Below are positions 42,141 to 51,021 of a DNA stretch of 64,000 nucleotides, piece after piece. This stretch comes from Enterococcus pseudoavium NBRC 100491 (GTDB taxonomy: Bacteria; Bacillota; Bacilli; Lactobacillales; Enterococcaceae). The DNA is taken from the NCBI RefSeq assembly GCF_001544295.1, contig NZ_BCQF01000010.1, positions 30,232 to 94,231 on the forward strand, given 5' to 3'. Within the stretch, counting starts at the first letter, position 1, and the number at the start of each line of letters is the position of its first letter. A model generated the notes under the pieces. That model was not told the DNA's origin and searched no databases. It saw only the letters and a list, made by a program, of their open reading frames with translations. A program made the translations under genes and the position numbers.

Positions 42141-42179
42141 CGAATTTTAATATAAAAAATCTGAATAAAGTTCGGATTT
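42141..42179 (-). promoter_or_regulatory. PurBox (PurR site) upstream of purC
   Basis: On the minus strand 42179-42167 reads AAATCCGAACTTT, a full match to the lactococcal PurBox AWWWCCGAACWWT. A weaker, inverted CGAA copy is at 42141-42144 in a TTTTTCGAATTTT context. This suggests activation by PurR as in lactic acid bacteria. Confidence 0.8.
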
Positions 42180-42352
42180 TGCTTAAAAAATATTTTAAAA
42201 TAGAGCTTGAATTCAAAAAAATATTTTTTTTGTTCATATTTCAGTGGGGGTACTTTTGTTCACTTTTTAATTGAACCGACTTCATGCTATGCTATATCGA
42301 AGAGCAGGATGTGAAAAAATTTAAAGTTATAAGTAAAGAAAGGAGCAGTGAA

Positions 42353-43189
42353 ATGTACGAGATCAAAGATTTGTCAGGTGTAGAGTTCCCAAAGATCGCC
42401 GCGTGTATGCGGGAAGCTTTTTCCGATTACTATGTAAAAATGGAGCTGGGAGATGAGGTGCTCAATCATCGTTTTCAGAGTGAAAATGTCCAGTATGATT
42501 TATCCTGCGGGGCCTTTGTCGGTGATGAGCTAGTAGCTGTTTTACTGAACGCAGTGGGAGAATACAATGGTGAAAAGGTGGCCTTTGATGCAGCGACAGG
42601 AGTCGTTCCGGCTCATCGGCGTAAAGGGCTTTATTCCAAAATGATGGATTTTTGCATGAAGTTATTAACGCAGCACGATTTTGCCTATTATGGTCTGGAG
42701 GTGATCCAAACCAATGCGCCAGCGGTGGCGACATACAAAAAAATGGGCTTGGATGTCATTAAGGAATATGCTTGTTTCCGCGGAAATGCAAAAGATACCG
42801 CAGAGGGAACAGAGGACTTTCAAGAACTGCCAATCACAGAGTTTCCGCTGGATTCACTGTCCCCATTGCAGCATGACGCGCCTTCGTTTGAAAATCGAAC
42901 CGAAATTTTACAGGCATTTCCCGCTGATTATCTGATTATGTTTATAGGGTCTGCGGAGGATTGCGATGCGTTTATTATTTACCAAAAGGATAATGGGCAC
43001 GTGAAGCAATGGGGCAGACGCGAAGGAAAACTGAGGGAATTAGGACAATTGATGGTCAATCTAAGTGAACGCTACCAGGATGTTCGGCTGCATAATATTA
43101 ATTTTACTGATCAAGCATGGATCGAAGAGTTGGAAAAACTAGGCTTTGATCATTTTTGCGATCAATATGAGATGAAAATGGATTGTTAA
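42353..43189 (+). CDS. GNAT-family acetyltransferase with C-terminal extension
   Basis: About 278 residues. The GNAT domain covers residues 1-150; VVPAHRRKGLYSKMM is the acetyl-CoA pyrophosphate loop (R/Q-x-x-G-x-x/G). A second, weaker domain of similar size follows and contains QWGRREGKLRELGQLMV, suggesting a tandem GNAT or a GNAT plus unknown domain. The frame opens at 42284 but AAAGGAG (42339-42345) selects ATG 42353. Substrate unknown. Confidence 0.86.
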   Translation: MYEIKDLSGVEFPKIAACMREAFSDYYVKMELGDEVLNHRFQSENVQYDLSCGAFVGDELVAVLLNAVGEYNGEKVAFDAATGVVPAHRRKGLYSKMMDFCMKLLTQHDFAYYGLEVIQTNAPAVATYKKMGLDVIKEYACFRGNAKDTAEGTEDFQELPITEFPLDSLSPLQHDAPSFENRTEILQAFPADYLIMFIGSAEDCDAFIIYQKDNGHVKQWGRREGKLRELGQLMVNLSERYQDVRLHNINFTDQAWIEELEKLGFDHFCDQYEMKMDC

Positions 43190-43270
43190 AGAAGAGGTTG
43201 TGACAAAAGTGGTCAGCTTCAAGAAACTTCAGTTTATTTTCGAAGAAGCTATTGGAACGTCATTATTCGA

Positions 43271-43310
43271 AAAAAAGGGAGGTGTGACAAGGCTTATGTC
43301 ACACCTCCTA
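43271..43310 (-). terminator. Rho-independent terminator of the OsmC gene
   Basis: GGAGGTGTGAC pairs with GTCACACCTCC; the A-run at 43270-43275 gives a strong T-run only on the minus strand, so it serves the osmC-like gene. Confidence 0.8.
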
Positions 43311-43313
43311 CTT

Positions 43314-43748
43314 TTATGGGTTGATATGTAACTCCATTTCTGGTGCATTGACGATCGTGTCTTTCACCGGACAGGTTTTTTCGATAAATTCAACAAAGGC
43401 TTGAATTTCGGCCGCGCTGTTTGCGGCGTCGATATAATAGTTGGTCGTGATTTTTGAAAAGCCAACTTTTACGTCTGGATGCCCTTTTAAACGTTCAGAG
43501 TCAATTTCACCTAAAAGTTCGACCCGCATTTTTTTCAAATGAATCTGTTTTGGTTGATAAAAAAAGCGCGCCACCATCATTTTACAGGCTCCTAATGAAC
43601 ATAGCAGAGCTTCCAATGGGTTCATCGCGGCATTTGTGCCACCGACATTTTCCGGTTCATCGATCATAAATTCAAAGCCACGAGCGGAGCATTTCAGCTG
43701 GAGCCCACCTAAAGAGGTTACTTCAGCTTTTAAGATTTGTTTAGCCAT
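43314..43748 (-). CDS. OsmC/Ohr-family protein
   Basis: A 144-residue OsmC-like protein with the two redox cysteines Cys55 (SLGACKMM) and Cys126 (KTCPVKDT) of the family. OsmC/Ohr proteins reduce organic hydroperoxides through these thiols as dimers in the cytoplasm. The YhfA-like branch often lacks peroxidase activity, and I cannot separate the groups by eye. It is a single gene with its own terminator, convergent with the acetyltransferase gene. Confidence 0.9.
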   Translation of the reverse strand: MAKQILKAEVTSLGGLQLKCSARGFEFMIDEPENVGGTNAAMNPLEALLCSLGACKMMVARFFYQPKQIHLKKMRVELLGEIDSERLKGHPDVKVGFSKITTNYYIDAANSAAEIQAFVEFIEKTCPVKDTIVNAPEMELHINP

Positions 43749-43848
43749 TAAACGTCCTCCCTATTTAGTTCTATCATACGCCATTTTACTAATAAATTTA
43801 AATAACTTGTGCATTTTTTCTCAACATTCTGCTTTTTTTAACTTTTCA

Positions 43849-43877
43849 TTGAAAATTATCTGAAAATCTTGTATGAT
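43849..43877 (+). promoter_or_regulatory. Promoter of the formate/nitrite channel gene
   Basis: TTGAAA (43849-43854), a 17-nt spacer and TATGAT (43872-43877), 40 bp before the start codon. Confidence 0.7.
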
Positions 43878-43917
43878 ACCTTTACATTATGGCTTCTGCC
43901 AAGAAGGAAGGAACTTT

Positions 43918-44775
43918 ATGAAATCGGACTTATTTATGGAAATTGAAGAAACAACTGGGATTGAAAATGCGCAGAATGTGAAGAATCATTCAGGTTTGAT
44001 GTCTCAGATTGAGTATTCTATTAGAAAAAAAATTGATTTGTTTAATTCGAGTTTGCCTCGTTATGCAGTACGTTCAATGTTTGCTTGTTTATTTTTAGCG
44101 TTAGGAACAGCTATTGCTTTTTATATCGCCATTCGTATGCAAGAAGCCATTCCAGGTTTGGAAAAAATGGCCTATGCTTTCATGTTTAGCTGGTCGTTAG
44201 TGATGATCCTCTTTATGAATGCAGAATTAGGAACGTCAAATATGTTATACACCACAATTGGTGTTTACAAGAAAAAAATGTCCGTATCTTTCGCCTTCAA
44301 ATTATTATTCACTTGTATTTTATTCAATCTAATCGGCGGTGTCCTTTGCGGCTACTTGCTGTCATTGACCGCGTCATTTGGTCACTTAGAACCAGAAAAT
44401 TATATGTTTACCGGAATTGCTGCGAAGCTGACCAAATCGACCAGTCAGATTTTAGTCGAAGGGATGTTCGCCAATATCGTAGTCAATACCGCTGTTTTAG
44501 TCAGTCTGCGGATGAAAGATGATGCCGCTAAAGTTATGGCGATTATCTTTATCATTTTCATCTTTGCTTTCTTAGGTTTTGAGCACGTGATTGCCAATTT
44601 CCCAGCTTTTTCACTGGCGTACTTTGCTTCTCATGGAACGATCGCTGAAATGACGGCTGGAAACATTGGGCATAATCTATTTTTCACCTTGATTGGGAAT
44701 TTTATCGGCGGTGGCTTGGTCATGGGACTGGGCTATGCTTGGCTGAACAATACGGATTCAAAATATGTTGACTAA
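43918..44775 (+). CDS. Formate/nitrite transporter (FNT) family channel
   Basis: A 285-residue FNT-family protein with six membrane helices. The central His is His223 in GFEHVIAN, and TTIGVYKKK after the SNMLY segment is the Thr-bearing omega loop; both are the gating residues of FocA/NirC. It conducts formate, nitrite or a similar monovalent anion. AAGGAAGGA precedes ATG 43918 (the frame opens at 43873). A formate channel fits the fermentative metabolism seen here, though no pflB is in the window. Confidence 0.87.
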   Translation: MKSDLFMEIEETTGIENAQNVKNHSGLMSQIEYSIRKKIDLFNSSLPRYAVRSMFACLFLALGTAIAFYIAIRMQEAIPGLEKMAYAFMFSWSLVMILFMNAELGTSNMLYTTIGVYKKKMSVSFAFKLLFTCILFNLIGGVLCGYLLSLTASFGHLEPENYMFTGIAAKLTKSTSQILVEGMFANIVVNTAVLVSLRMKDDAAKVMAIIFIIFIFAFLGFEHVIANFPAFSLAYFASHGTIAEMTAGNIGHNLFFTLIGNFIGGGLVMGLGYAWLNNTDSKYVD

Positions 44776-44776
44776 G

Positions 44777-44805
44777 CATCGGGGATTCCTCTCCGATGTT
44801 TTTTT
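44777..44805 (+). terminator. Rho-independent terminator after the FNT gene
   Basis: CATCGGgGA pairs with TCtCCGATG, followed by seven T residues. Confidence 0.8.
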
Positions 44806-44828
44806 ATAATGGAAAAGGAGTGTGTGTG

Positions 44829-45542
44829 ATGGAGTTGTATTCGAGTATTTTTACCCGGAAGTCGACCAGAAATTTCAAAGCGACACCGTTATCAAAGGAG
44901 CTGCTCAATGAAATGGAGGCTATGCTTGCAGGGCTTAGGCCGCTTTTGCCTGGAGCAGAAATTACTTATCAATTAGTTGGACCGGAAGGCGTGAAAGGGC
45001 TCGGTGTTCCCAAAGCTCCCCATTATCTTTTGATTTATGGCAAAGAGCAACCCTTAAGAGATGCTTGCGCGGGGTTCATGTTTCAATATGTGGATTTATT
45101 TTTATTTTCAAAAGGTTATGCGGCCCGTTGGTTGGGCATGTTAAAACCTAAAGCAGACAATCAAGATTACATTATTGGCTTGGCTTTTGGTGAGCCGGCG
45201 GAACCGAGTAGTAGAACCGCAACCGAGTTTGAGCGCAAGACACTCAAGGATATTTCTGAAGGCAAAGATGCCCGGCTCGAAGCGGCCCGGTTAGCACCTT
45301 CTGGCTTAAACGGTCAGCCGTGGTATTTTATCGTAAATAACGGAGCAATCTTTGTTTATCGTCAGAAAAAGATCAAAGGCTTGCCGGGAATGATCTATAA
45401 GCTGACGGAATTAGATGTCGGAATTGCTCTTTGCCATTTGGCAGTAGCTAGTGAAGCAAAAGGCCAACCGTTTGAATTTACGATCAGTAAAGGAGCACCG
45501 GCTGCTCCAGACGGGTATCTCTATTTAGGAACGGTAAAATAA
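44829..45542 (+). CDS. Nitroreductase-family flavoprotein
   Basis: A 237-residue protein of the nitroreductase superfamily. FTRKSTRNFK is the N-terminal FMN-binding stretch and EAARLAPSGLNGQPWYFI is the conserved SxxNxQPW region; the two-lobe layout resembles the Thermotoga TM1586-like group. It would use NAD(P)H through FMN to reduce nitro compounds or other electron acceptors. AAGGAG lies 8 nt before ATG 44829; the frame opens at 44796. Substrate is not predictable. Confidence 0.87.
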   Translation: MELYSSIFTRKSTRNFKATPLSKELLNEMEAMLAGLRPLLPGAEITYQLVGPEGVKGLGVPKAPHYLLIYGKEQPLRDACAGFMFQYVDLFLFSKGYAARWLGMLKPKADNQDYIIGLAFGEPAEPSSRTATEFERKTLKDISEGKDARLEAARLAPSGLNGQPWYFIVNNGAIFVYRQKKIKGLPGMIYKLTELDVGIALCHLAVASEAKGQPFEFTISKGAPAAPDGYLYLGTVK

Positions 45543-45575
45543 CCTTAACCGGCAAGCGCATAGCACTTTTGCGGG

Positions 45576-46535
45576 CTAAGGTTTGAGGAGCTTATTCAGA
45601 TCTAATTGCAAGACTTCTTTCATGACGTGGGGTGTTTTTTTACGATAAGCCGTTGCTCCGCTTTCAAACAGGACCAATAATTGTTCTTCAGCCACATAGA
45701 TCTGTTCCAAATAAGGTGGGGTCGTAAGGATTTGACTGGCTTGCGTCAAATCAGAAAAGTCAGAAGTCGTCTGAATATCAAAAATGATGATTTTCCCCGG
45801 CTGATTGCCCCAAGATTGAGCGAGTAGGAGATAATTTTGATAAAAAGTTACTCCTTGAATTTTTGTGGGAAGCTTCAAACTGCCATAGGGCGATTGGATC
45901 AAGGATCCGTTTCTTGGGTTGAAAAGATTGCCCGCTGGGTCAAGGGGATAGCAGATGATCTGACCAAAGCCCCTTAAAACAAACGACGCAACGACTAGAT
46001 AGCCGTGATCATAAGTCAAGGCCGAGGCGCGGGGCAATTCTTTCAAACCAACTTTTTGCTGGTAAGCAATCGGCGGTCCAGCTTCGGAATAGGCTTCAAT
46101 TTCTGCAAGGGATAATGCGGCCACCGCCGCATGCTTGCCCGATGAATTGCTGAGCCAAATTTTTTGCTGCTGGGGATCATAAGCCAAGCCACCTGCATGA
46201 GGCAGATCGGGCAGAATGACCGTCTTGATTTTCCGACCGCTGTTTCTGTCTAGAACATAGATGACAGAGTGATGTTGATGGTCGTGGCAGTAAGCAGAAA
46301 TCAGCAAATATTTTTCTGTTAAGGTCATTCCTTGAGGCGTCATAGCAGAGCAACGCTCCACTTGCTGACTTAGATTCAGGCTGGAGACTTGTTCTAATCC
46401 AGGGATGGGAAAACTTGTTTCCCCGGCAGCCTCAAAAAAAGCTGGAAAGGCCTGCCAAGCACTTCTACGATCAAAAAAAGTTCCGGTTAAAAAGAGTCGC
46501 AACCAATTTCTAAATTTAAAAAAAATAGGTTTCAA
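45576..46535 (-). CDS. Beta-propeller-like protein of unknown function
   Basis: A 319-residue protein that I do not recognise in detail. Repeating segments (VIYVLDRNSGRKIKTVILPD, KIIIFDIQTT) with strand patterns recall YncE-like seven-bladed propellers. The frame can open at 46577, but GGAGG lies 8 nt before a TTG at 46535, so I chose that start (TTG-AAA-CCT). The N-terminus has a short hydrophobic stretch (FRNWLRLFLTGTFF) that could be a signal anchor, and there are several aromatics. It is a single gene between convergent neighbours. A role in cell-surface or periplasm-like binding is only a guess. Confidence 0.6.
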   Translation of the reverse strand: MKPIFFKFRNWLRLFLTGTFFDRRSAWQAFPAFFEAAGETSFPIPGLEQVSSLNLSQQVERCSAMTPQGMTLTEKYLLISAYCHDHQHHSVIYVLDRNSGRKIKTVILPDLPHAGGLAYDPQQQKIWLSNSSGKHAAVAALSLAEIEAYSEAGPPIAYQQKVGLKELPRASALTYDHGYLVVASFVLRGFGQIICYPLDPAGNLFNPRNGSLIQSPYGSLKLPTKIQGVTFYQNYLLLAQSWGNQPGKIIIFDIQTTSDFSDLTQASQILTTPPYLEQIYVAEEQLLVLFESGATAYRKKTPHVMKEVLQLDLNKLLKP

Positions 46536-46627
46536 GGAATTCACCTCCAATATCCCTATTCTAGCAATTTCCAGCAATTCCGAACAGTCAAAGGGAGCTA
46601 AAAGAATCTTTTTTTAGTAAAAAGCCG

Positions 46628-46656
46628 TTGACAGGGTGAAAAAAAACGCGTAGTAT
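46628..46656 (+). promoter_or_regulatory. trp operon promoter
   Basis: TTGACA (46628-46633), 17-nt spacer and TAGTAT (46651-46656), upstream of the two T-box leaders. Confidence 0.75.
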
Positions 46657-46672
46657 TCTAAAAAAATAAGTG

Positions 46673-46927
46673 TCATACAAAAGAGAAGTAACATGAATGA
46701 ACCTTTTCAGAGAGCTGGTGGGGCTGTGAACCAGCAAGGGATTTTATGCGAATGGACTTTTGGACGAAGTTTTGAACCAGTAGTAGGAACTTCCGGGAAC
46801 TCCCGATACAGAGTAAGGTCGTTGTTGGACGACTGAATGAGAAATGCCGTATTCGGCATACCATTGAGGTGGCACCGTGGATCATCCGCCCTCAAGTCGA
46901 GTTTATTTCGACTTGGGGGCTTTTTTT
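46673..46927 (+). promoter_or_regulatory. Tryptophan T-box leader 1
   Basis: The T-box GAGGTGGCACCGTGG is at 46866-46880 and the terminator hairpin (GCCCTCAAGTCG with CGACTTGGGGGC plus seven T) at 46888-46927. Stem I starts with CAAAAG paired with CTTTTG; directly before the latter is GAATGGA, giving UGG (46753-46755) as the tryptophan specifier. Confidence 0.9.
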
Positions 46928-46994
46928 GCGGCTTCCACCTAATTAAACGAAACGACGGTCAGGAACAAAAAAAATTTAAAACTACCAAATCATA

Positions 46995-47242
46995 AACAAG
47001 AGAAGTAGTTAGGATTGAGAAAATCACAGAAAGTTTCGCTTGCTGAGAAGAAACATTTTTTCCCTAATGAATGGACTTGTTAGAGCGTGCCTGAACAAAA
47101 GTAGGGCAGGCCGGGAGCTCCCGTTATTGAGTACGATCGTTGTTAGACGATTAGAGCTGCTGTTTTCGAACAGTTAAAAGAGGTGGTACCGTGCTATTTG
47201 CGCCCTCAAACCAAAGTTTATTTTGGTTTGAGGGCTTTTTTT
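46995..47242 (+). promoter_or_regulatory. Tryptophan T-box leader 2
   Basis: A second complete T-box, AGGTGGTACCGTG at 47181-47193, with terminator hairpin GCCCTCAAACCA/TGGTTTGAGGGC plus T-run (47202-47242). The base helix ACAAG/CTTGT encloses GAATGGA with UGG at 47072-47074. No promoter is visible between the two, so both act in series on one transcript. Confidence 0.9.
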
Positions 47243-47371
47243 GTCAGTATTCACAGAGTCGTTCCACTTCACACGACAAAAAGCATGGCTGTTTGCGTTT
47301 TTTTAAAACGAACCATTCAAATGAAAGCTCAGGGAATCTGCCAGTCAAAGCTATAGAAAGGAGTTATTTTT

Positions 47372-48721
47372 ATGAAAAAAATAAAAAAATTAGTCCATCA
47401 AAAATTAGATCCGATCAGTCTTTATTATTATTTACAGGGAATAGGTACGTGTTTATTTGAAAGAAAATCAGAGACAGAGGACTATGCGATTATCGCTTTT
47501 GCCCCCGTCAGATTGCTACGTTTTCAAAATGGTGAATTTGACAATGGCAAGGATAGCTATCCTTGTGAGGATCCTTTGAAAGAATTAGAGAAATATGTAC
47601 TGACCGATAAAAAAAACTCTTCGGATCTGCCATTTCAGAGTGGGGCATTAGGCTATGTTGGATATGACGTGGCGGCTTGCTATGAAAAGATCGGGGACAT
47701 CCCTAAAGATGAATTGCAGATTCCTGATTTGCAATTTTATCTCTATGAATCCTACGCGATTTTTGATAAGCAACAGCAAACAACCACTCTCGTCACAGAA
47801 AATAGCTACAGCGGTTGTTCTGAAAAGCAGTTGGCTCAGCGATTGGAAGAAATTGAACAAAAATTGGCGCAAAAACTGTCAATACCGGCGCCAACCATTA
47901 GCCCCCTTGACTTTACCAGCAATTTTTCACAAACAGAATTTGAAGCGATTGTTCAGCAAGCCAAGAAAAAAATCAGAGAAGGCGATCTTTTCCAAGTGGT
48001 TCCTTCCCAGCGGCTTTCGGCAGCGTTTAGAAGCGATCCATTTAGCTATTATCGTCAGTTGCGAACAAACAATCAGTCAGCGTACCTTTATTATTTTGCA
48101 TTTCCGGATGTGGAAGTGATCGGTAGTTCGCCGGAAAGTTTGGTGACCGTTCAAAATGAACTAGTCACCACCAATCCGATTGCCGGAACACGCAAACGGG
48201 GAAAAACCATCCAAGAAGATCAAGCCCTTGCGGATGAATTGGCTCACGATCCTAAAGAACTCGCGGAGCATCGGATGCTGGTAGATTTAGGTCGGAATGA
48301 TTTAGGCAAAGTTTCTATACGCGGCTCAGTGACAGTCCCCAAATATTTAACGATCGAACGTTATCAATATGTGATGCATTTGGTTTCTATTGTCACCGGG
48401 AAATTAAAGCCGGAGCTCACAGCGATGGATGCGTTGAAAGCTACTTTGCCGGCGGGAACCGTCAGCGGTGCGCCTAAGATTCGCGCTATGACACGGATCT
48501 ATCAATGGGAGCCGGTTAAACGTTCGATTTATGCTGGGGCAATCGGGCTGCTGGACCAGACGGGCCAAGCAGATTTTGCTATCGCAATTCGGACGTTGGT
48601 AGTGAAAGATCAAAAAGCCCATGTTCAAGCAGGAGCCGGGATTGTCTACGATTCTGATCCTACAAGTGAATATTATGAGACGTTGCAAAAGGCCAAAGTT
48701 TTGCTGGAGGTGGGAAAATGA
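47372..48721 (+). CDS. trpE: Anthranilate synthase component I
   Basis: A 449-residue TrpE, a little short (usual 450-520). Chorismate-binding motifs EGDLFQVVPSQRL, DLGRNDLGKV, GTVSGAPKIRAM and AGAGIVYDSDP are in place. The N-terminal feedback-inhibition element, normally LLES followed by a Ser, is present only in a modified form (LFERKSETEDYAII). It forms anthranilate from chorismate with the TrpG subunit. The 4-nt overlap with trpG couples their translation. Confidence 0.95.
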   Translation: MKKIKKLVHQKLDPISLYYYLQGIGTCLFERKSETEDYAIIAFAPVRLLRFQNGEFDNGKDSYPCEDPLKELEKYVLTDKKNSSDLPFQSGALGYVGYDVAACYEKIGDIPKDELQIPDLQFYLYESYAIFDKQQQTTTLVTENSYSGCSEKQLAQRLEEIEQKLAQKLSIPAPTISPLDFTSNFSQTEFEAIVQQAKKKIREGDLFQVVPSQRLSAAFRSDPFSYYRQLRTNNQSAYLYYFAFPDVEVIGSSPESLVTVQNELVTTNPIAGTRKRGKTIQEDQALADELAHDPKELAEHRMLVDLGRNDLGKVSIRGSVTVPKYLTIERYQYVMHLVSIVTGKLKPELTAMDALKATLPAGTVSGAPKIRAMTRIYQWEPVKRSIYAGAIGLLDQTGQADFAIAIRTLVVKDQKAHVQAGAGIVYDSDPTSEYYETLQKAKVLLEVGK

Positions 48722-49248
48722 TTTTACTGGTGGATAATTATGATTCTTTTACCTACAATCTGCTTCAGCTTTTGCCAACAGAGGTCAAGATATTACGCAA
48801 TGATGATCCTGAATTATTCCTGCAAGCAGCAAAAGCAGAAGCCATCGTACTGTCACCAGGACCAGGACGACCGGCGGAGGCCGGCAAACTGGAAGCCTTG
48901 ATCCAGCGTTTTTATCGCAAGAAGCCGATCTTAGGCATTTGTTTAGGCCATCAGGCGATTGGTGAAGTTTTCGGAGCTCGAATCGTTAGCGCTCCGAAGA
49001 TTATGCATGGCAAACAGTCGACCTTAACCGGTGATCAGAAGCAGCGAGTGATGCGTTACCACTCCTTAGTGATCGATCCGCAAAGTTTACCGCCGGACTT
49101 AGAAGTGACCGCCGAGACAGACGGCTGCATCATGGCGATTCGCCACAAACGCTATCCGGTATTCGGCCTTCAGTTTCATCCAGAATCAATCGGTACCGTA
49201 AACGGAGCAACCTATCTAACAGATTTTTTACAGAAAGCAGGGATTTAA
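48718..49248 (+). CDS. trpG: Anthranilate synthase glutamine amidotransferase subunit
   Basis: A 176-residue class I glutamine amidotransferase. Cys75 in LGICLGHQ is the nucleophile and FHPES carries the His/Glu of the triad. It releases ammonia for TrpE. A stand-alone small subunit, not fused to trpD as in enterobacteria, and overlapped by trpE. The trpD start follows at once. Confidence 0.95.
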   Translation: MILLVDNYDSFTYNLLQLLPTEVKILRNDDPELFLQAAKAEAIVLSPGPGRPAEAGKLEALIQRFYRKKPILGICLGHQAIGEVFGARIVSAPKIMHGKQSTLTGDQKQRVMRYHSLVIDPQSLPPDLEVTAETDGCIMAIRHKRYPVFGLQFHPESIGTVNGATYLTDFLQKAGI

Positions 49249-50262
49249 ATGCAAAAGCTATTTGAAAAAGTTTATCGCGGAGAAGACCTCTCGGTTATAG
49301 AGATGCAACAGCTGGGCAAAGCGATTTTTGAGCAGCAATTATCGGACAGCCAAATCAGTGGATTGTTAGTAGGCTTAAAAGTCAAAGGTGTGGCGGCTGA
49401 AGAACTAACGGGTTTAGCTCAAGTCATGCAAGGGAAAGGAACACCGATGTTACAGGCACCCACGGGGGTGATGGATAATTGCGGCACCGGTGGCGATCAT
49501 TCCCATAGCTTTAATATCAGCACAACAGCGGCCTTTGTATTAGCTGGCGGTGGGATCCCGATGGCCAAGCATGGCAATCGCAGTATATCCAGCAAGTCAG
49601 GCAGCGCCGATGTGTTAGAAGCATTAGGGATTTCATTGACGGTCAGTCCAGAAAAAATTGATTATTTACTGCAGGAAGTCGGCATTGCCTTTCTCTTTGC
49701 CCCAACGCTCCACCCAGCGATGGGGGCTGTGATGCATATTCGTAAAGAGCTAGCGACACCAACGATCTTCAATTTGCTAGGACCGATCATTAATCCCTAT
49801 CCCTTAGAGCATCAGCTGATGGGAACCTATGCCGGCGATTCGTTAGTGGAAACGGCTAAAACATTAGGACAGTTGGGCCGGAAACGTGCAATTGTTGTCC
49901 ATGGTCATGGCGGTATGGATGAAGCCAATTTAGCAGGGAGGACCGAGTGTGCCCTCTACCAGTCAGGAGTTGTTGAAAGATTTTCGGTTGAACCGGAAGC
50001 GTTCGGATTTAAGCGGGTACCACTAGCAGGGATTGTGGGTGGTTCGGTTGCTAAAAACAAAGACATCTTACTTTCTGTCTTGCGCGGAGTTCCCTCAGCA
50101 TATTACGAGACCGTATTATTGAATGCCGGCTTAGGATTTTTAGCTAGCGGTCGGGTAAAAACTCTAGCTGCGGGGATCGAAGACGCTGAGCAATCAATTC
50201 TTTCCGGTGCGGCGTATGATCGGCTCCAACAGTTGATCGCGAAACAACAGGAGGTGGCCTAA
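49249..50262 (+). CDS. trpD: Anthranilate phosphoribosyltransferase
   Basis: A 337-residue TrpD with the nucleotide-binding CGTGGDHSHSFNIST motif, KHGNRSISSKSGSADVLEALG and a helical N-terminal domain. It attaches PRPP ribose to anthranilate. The ATG abuts the trpG stop. A TTG-started trpC follows one base on. Confidence 0.95.
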   Translation: MQKLFEKVYRGEDLSVIEMQQLGKAIFEQQLSDSQISGLLVGLKVKGVAAEELTGLAQVMQGKGTPMLQAPTGVMDNCGTGGDHSHSFNISTTAAFVLAGGGIPMAKHGNRSISSKSGSADVLEALGISLTVSPEKIDYLLQEVGIAFLFAPTLHPAMGAVMHIRKELATPTIFNLLGPIINPYPLEHQLMGTYAGDSLVETAKTLGQLGRKRAIVVHGHGGMDEANLAGRTECALYQSGVVERFSVEPEAFGFKRVPLAGIVGGSVAKNKDILLSVLRGVPSAYYETVLLNAGLGFLASGRVKTLAAGIEDAEQSILSGAAYDRLQQLIAKQQEVA

Positions 50263-51021
50263 TTGGATTTTTTAACGACGATTCTCCAAGAAAAAGAACA
50301 GGAAGTAAAAAAGCTGACCCCAGTCCAAGTACAGTCTGTTAAAAAACGCCCCTCTTTTTATCAAATTCTACGGGAGCAGCCACAAAAGATTCATGTGATT
50401 GGTGAGATCAAACGAGCTTCGCCGTCAAAAGGTGTGATCAACGAGACAGCTGACATCCTTGAACAAGCCAAAAGCTATCAACAAGCCGGAGTCAGCGGAA
50501 TCTCGGTTTTGACCGATCCGTTTTTCTTTAAAGGCAGTATCAACGATCTGGCCGCTGTGGCGCAGGTTGTTGACGTCCCGCTATTGTGTAAAGATTTTAT
50601 CATCACTGAAAACCAATTGGAACGTGCTAAAAAAGCTGGAGCCAGTATCGTGCTACTAATTGTCGCGGCACTTTCCACTACACGATTAAAGGAATTATTT
50701 TTCACAGCTCAAAAGCTTGATTTGGAAGTTTTAGTCGAAGTTCATGATGCAGCGGAATTGCAAAAGGCTCAAAGATTAGGCGCCAAGATTATTGGCGTCA
50801 ACAATCGCAATCTAAAAACCTTTAACGTAACCTTAGAAACAAGTTTGGCCTTAGCTCAGCCCGAAGATGAGCGAATTTATATTAGTGAATCTGGTTTTCA
50901 AACAGCCGAAGATGTCGCTAAAATCAAGAAATCTTATCATGGCATTCTAGTCGGCGAGACGTTGATGAGAACGACTGATCCGGCAGAAAAGATCAAAGAA
51001 TTGCGGGTGGCTAGAAAATGA
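50263..51021 (+). CDS. trpC: Indole-3-glycerol phosphate synthase
   Basis: A 252-residue TIM barrel. IGEIKRASPSKG and LCKDFIITENQ carry the catalytic Glu and Lys residues, and GINNRNLKTF-like VNNRNLKTF and ISESG the phosphate-binding parts. It closes the indole ring with loss of CO2. Start is TTG 50263, because AGGAGG sits 8 nt upstream. trpF overlaps its end by 4 nt, and the two are separate proteins, not the fused enterobacterial TrpCF. Confidence 0.94.
   Translation: MDFLTTILQEKEQEVKKLTPVQVQSVKKRPSFYQILREQPQKIHVIGEIKRASPSKGVINETADILEQAKSYQQAGVSGISVLTDPFFFKGSINDLAAVAQVVDVPLLCKDFIITENQLERAKKAGASIVLLIVAALSTTRLKELFFTAQKLDLEVLVEVHDAAELQKAQRLGAKIIGVNNRNLKTFNVTLETSLALAQPEDERIYISESGFQTAEDVAKIKKSYHGILVGETLMRTTDPAEKIKELRVARK

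Noticed and set aside
42092..42274. 60-codon frame in the purC-GNAT gap
   Set aside because: AT-rich, low-complexity translation and overlap with the PurBox.
46673..46895. Reading frames inside the first Trp T-box
   Set aside because: They fall in structured leader RNA on either strand and have no codon bias.
47191..47460. 89-codon frame over the second Trp T-box terminator
   Set aside because: It overlaps the leader hairpin and the start of trpE; it is a chance frame.
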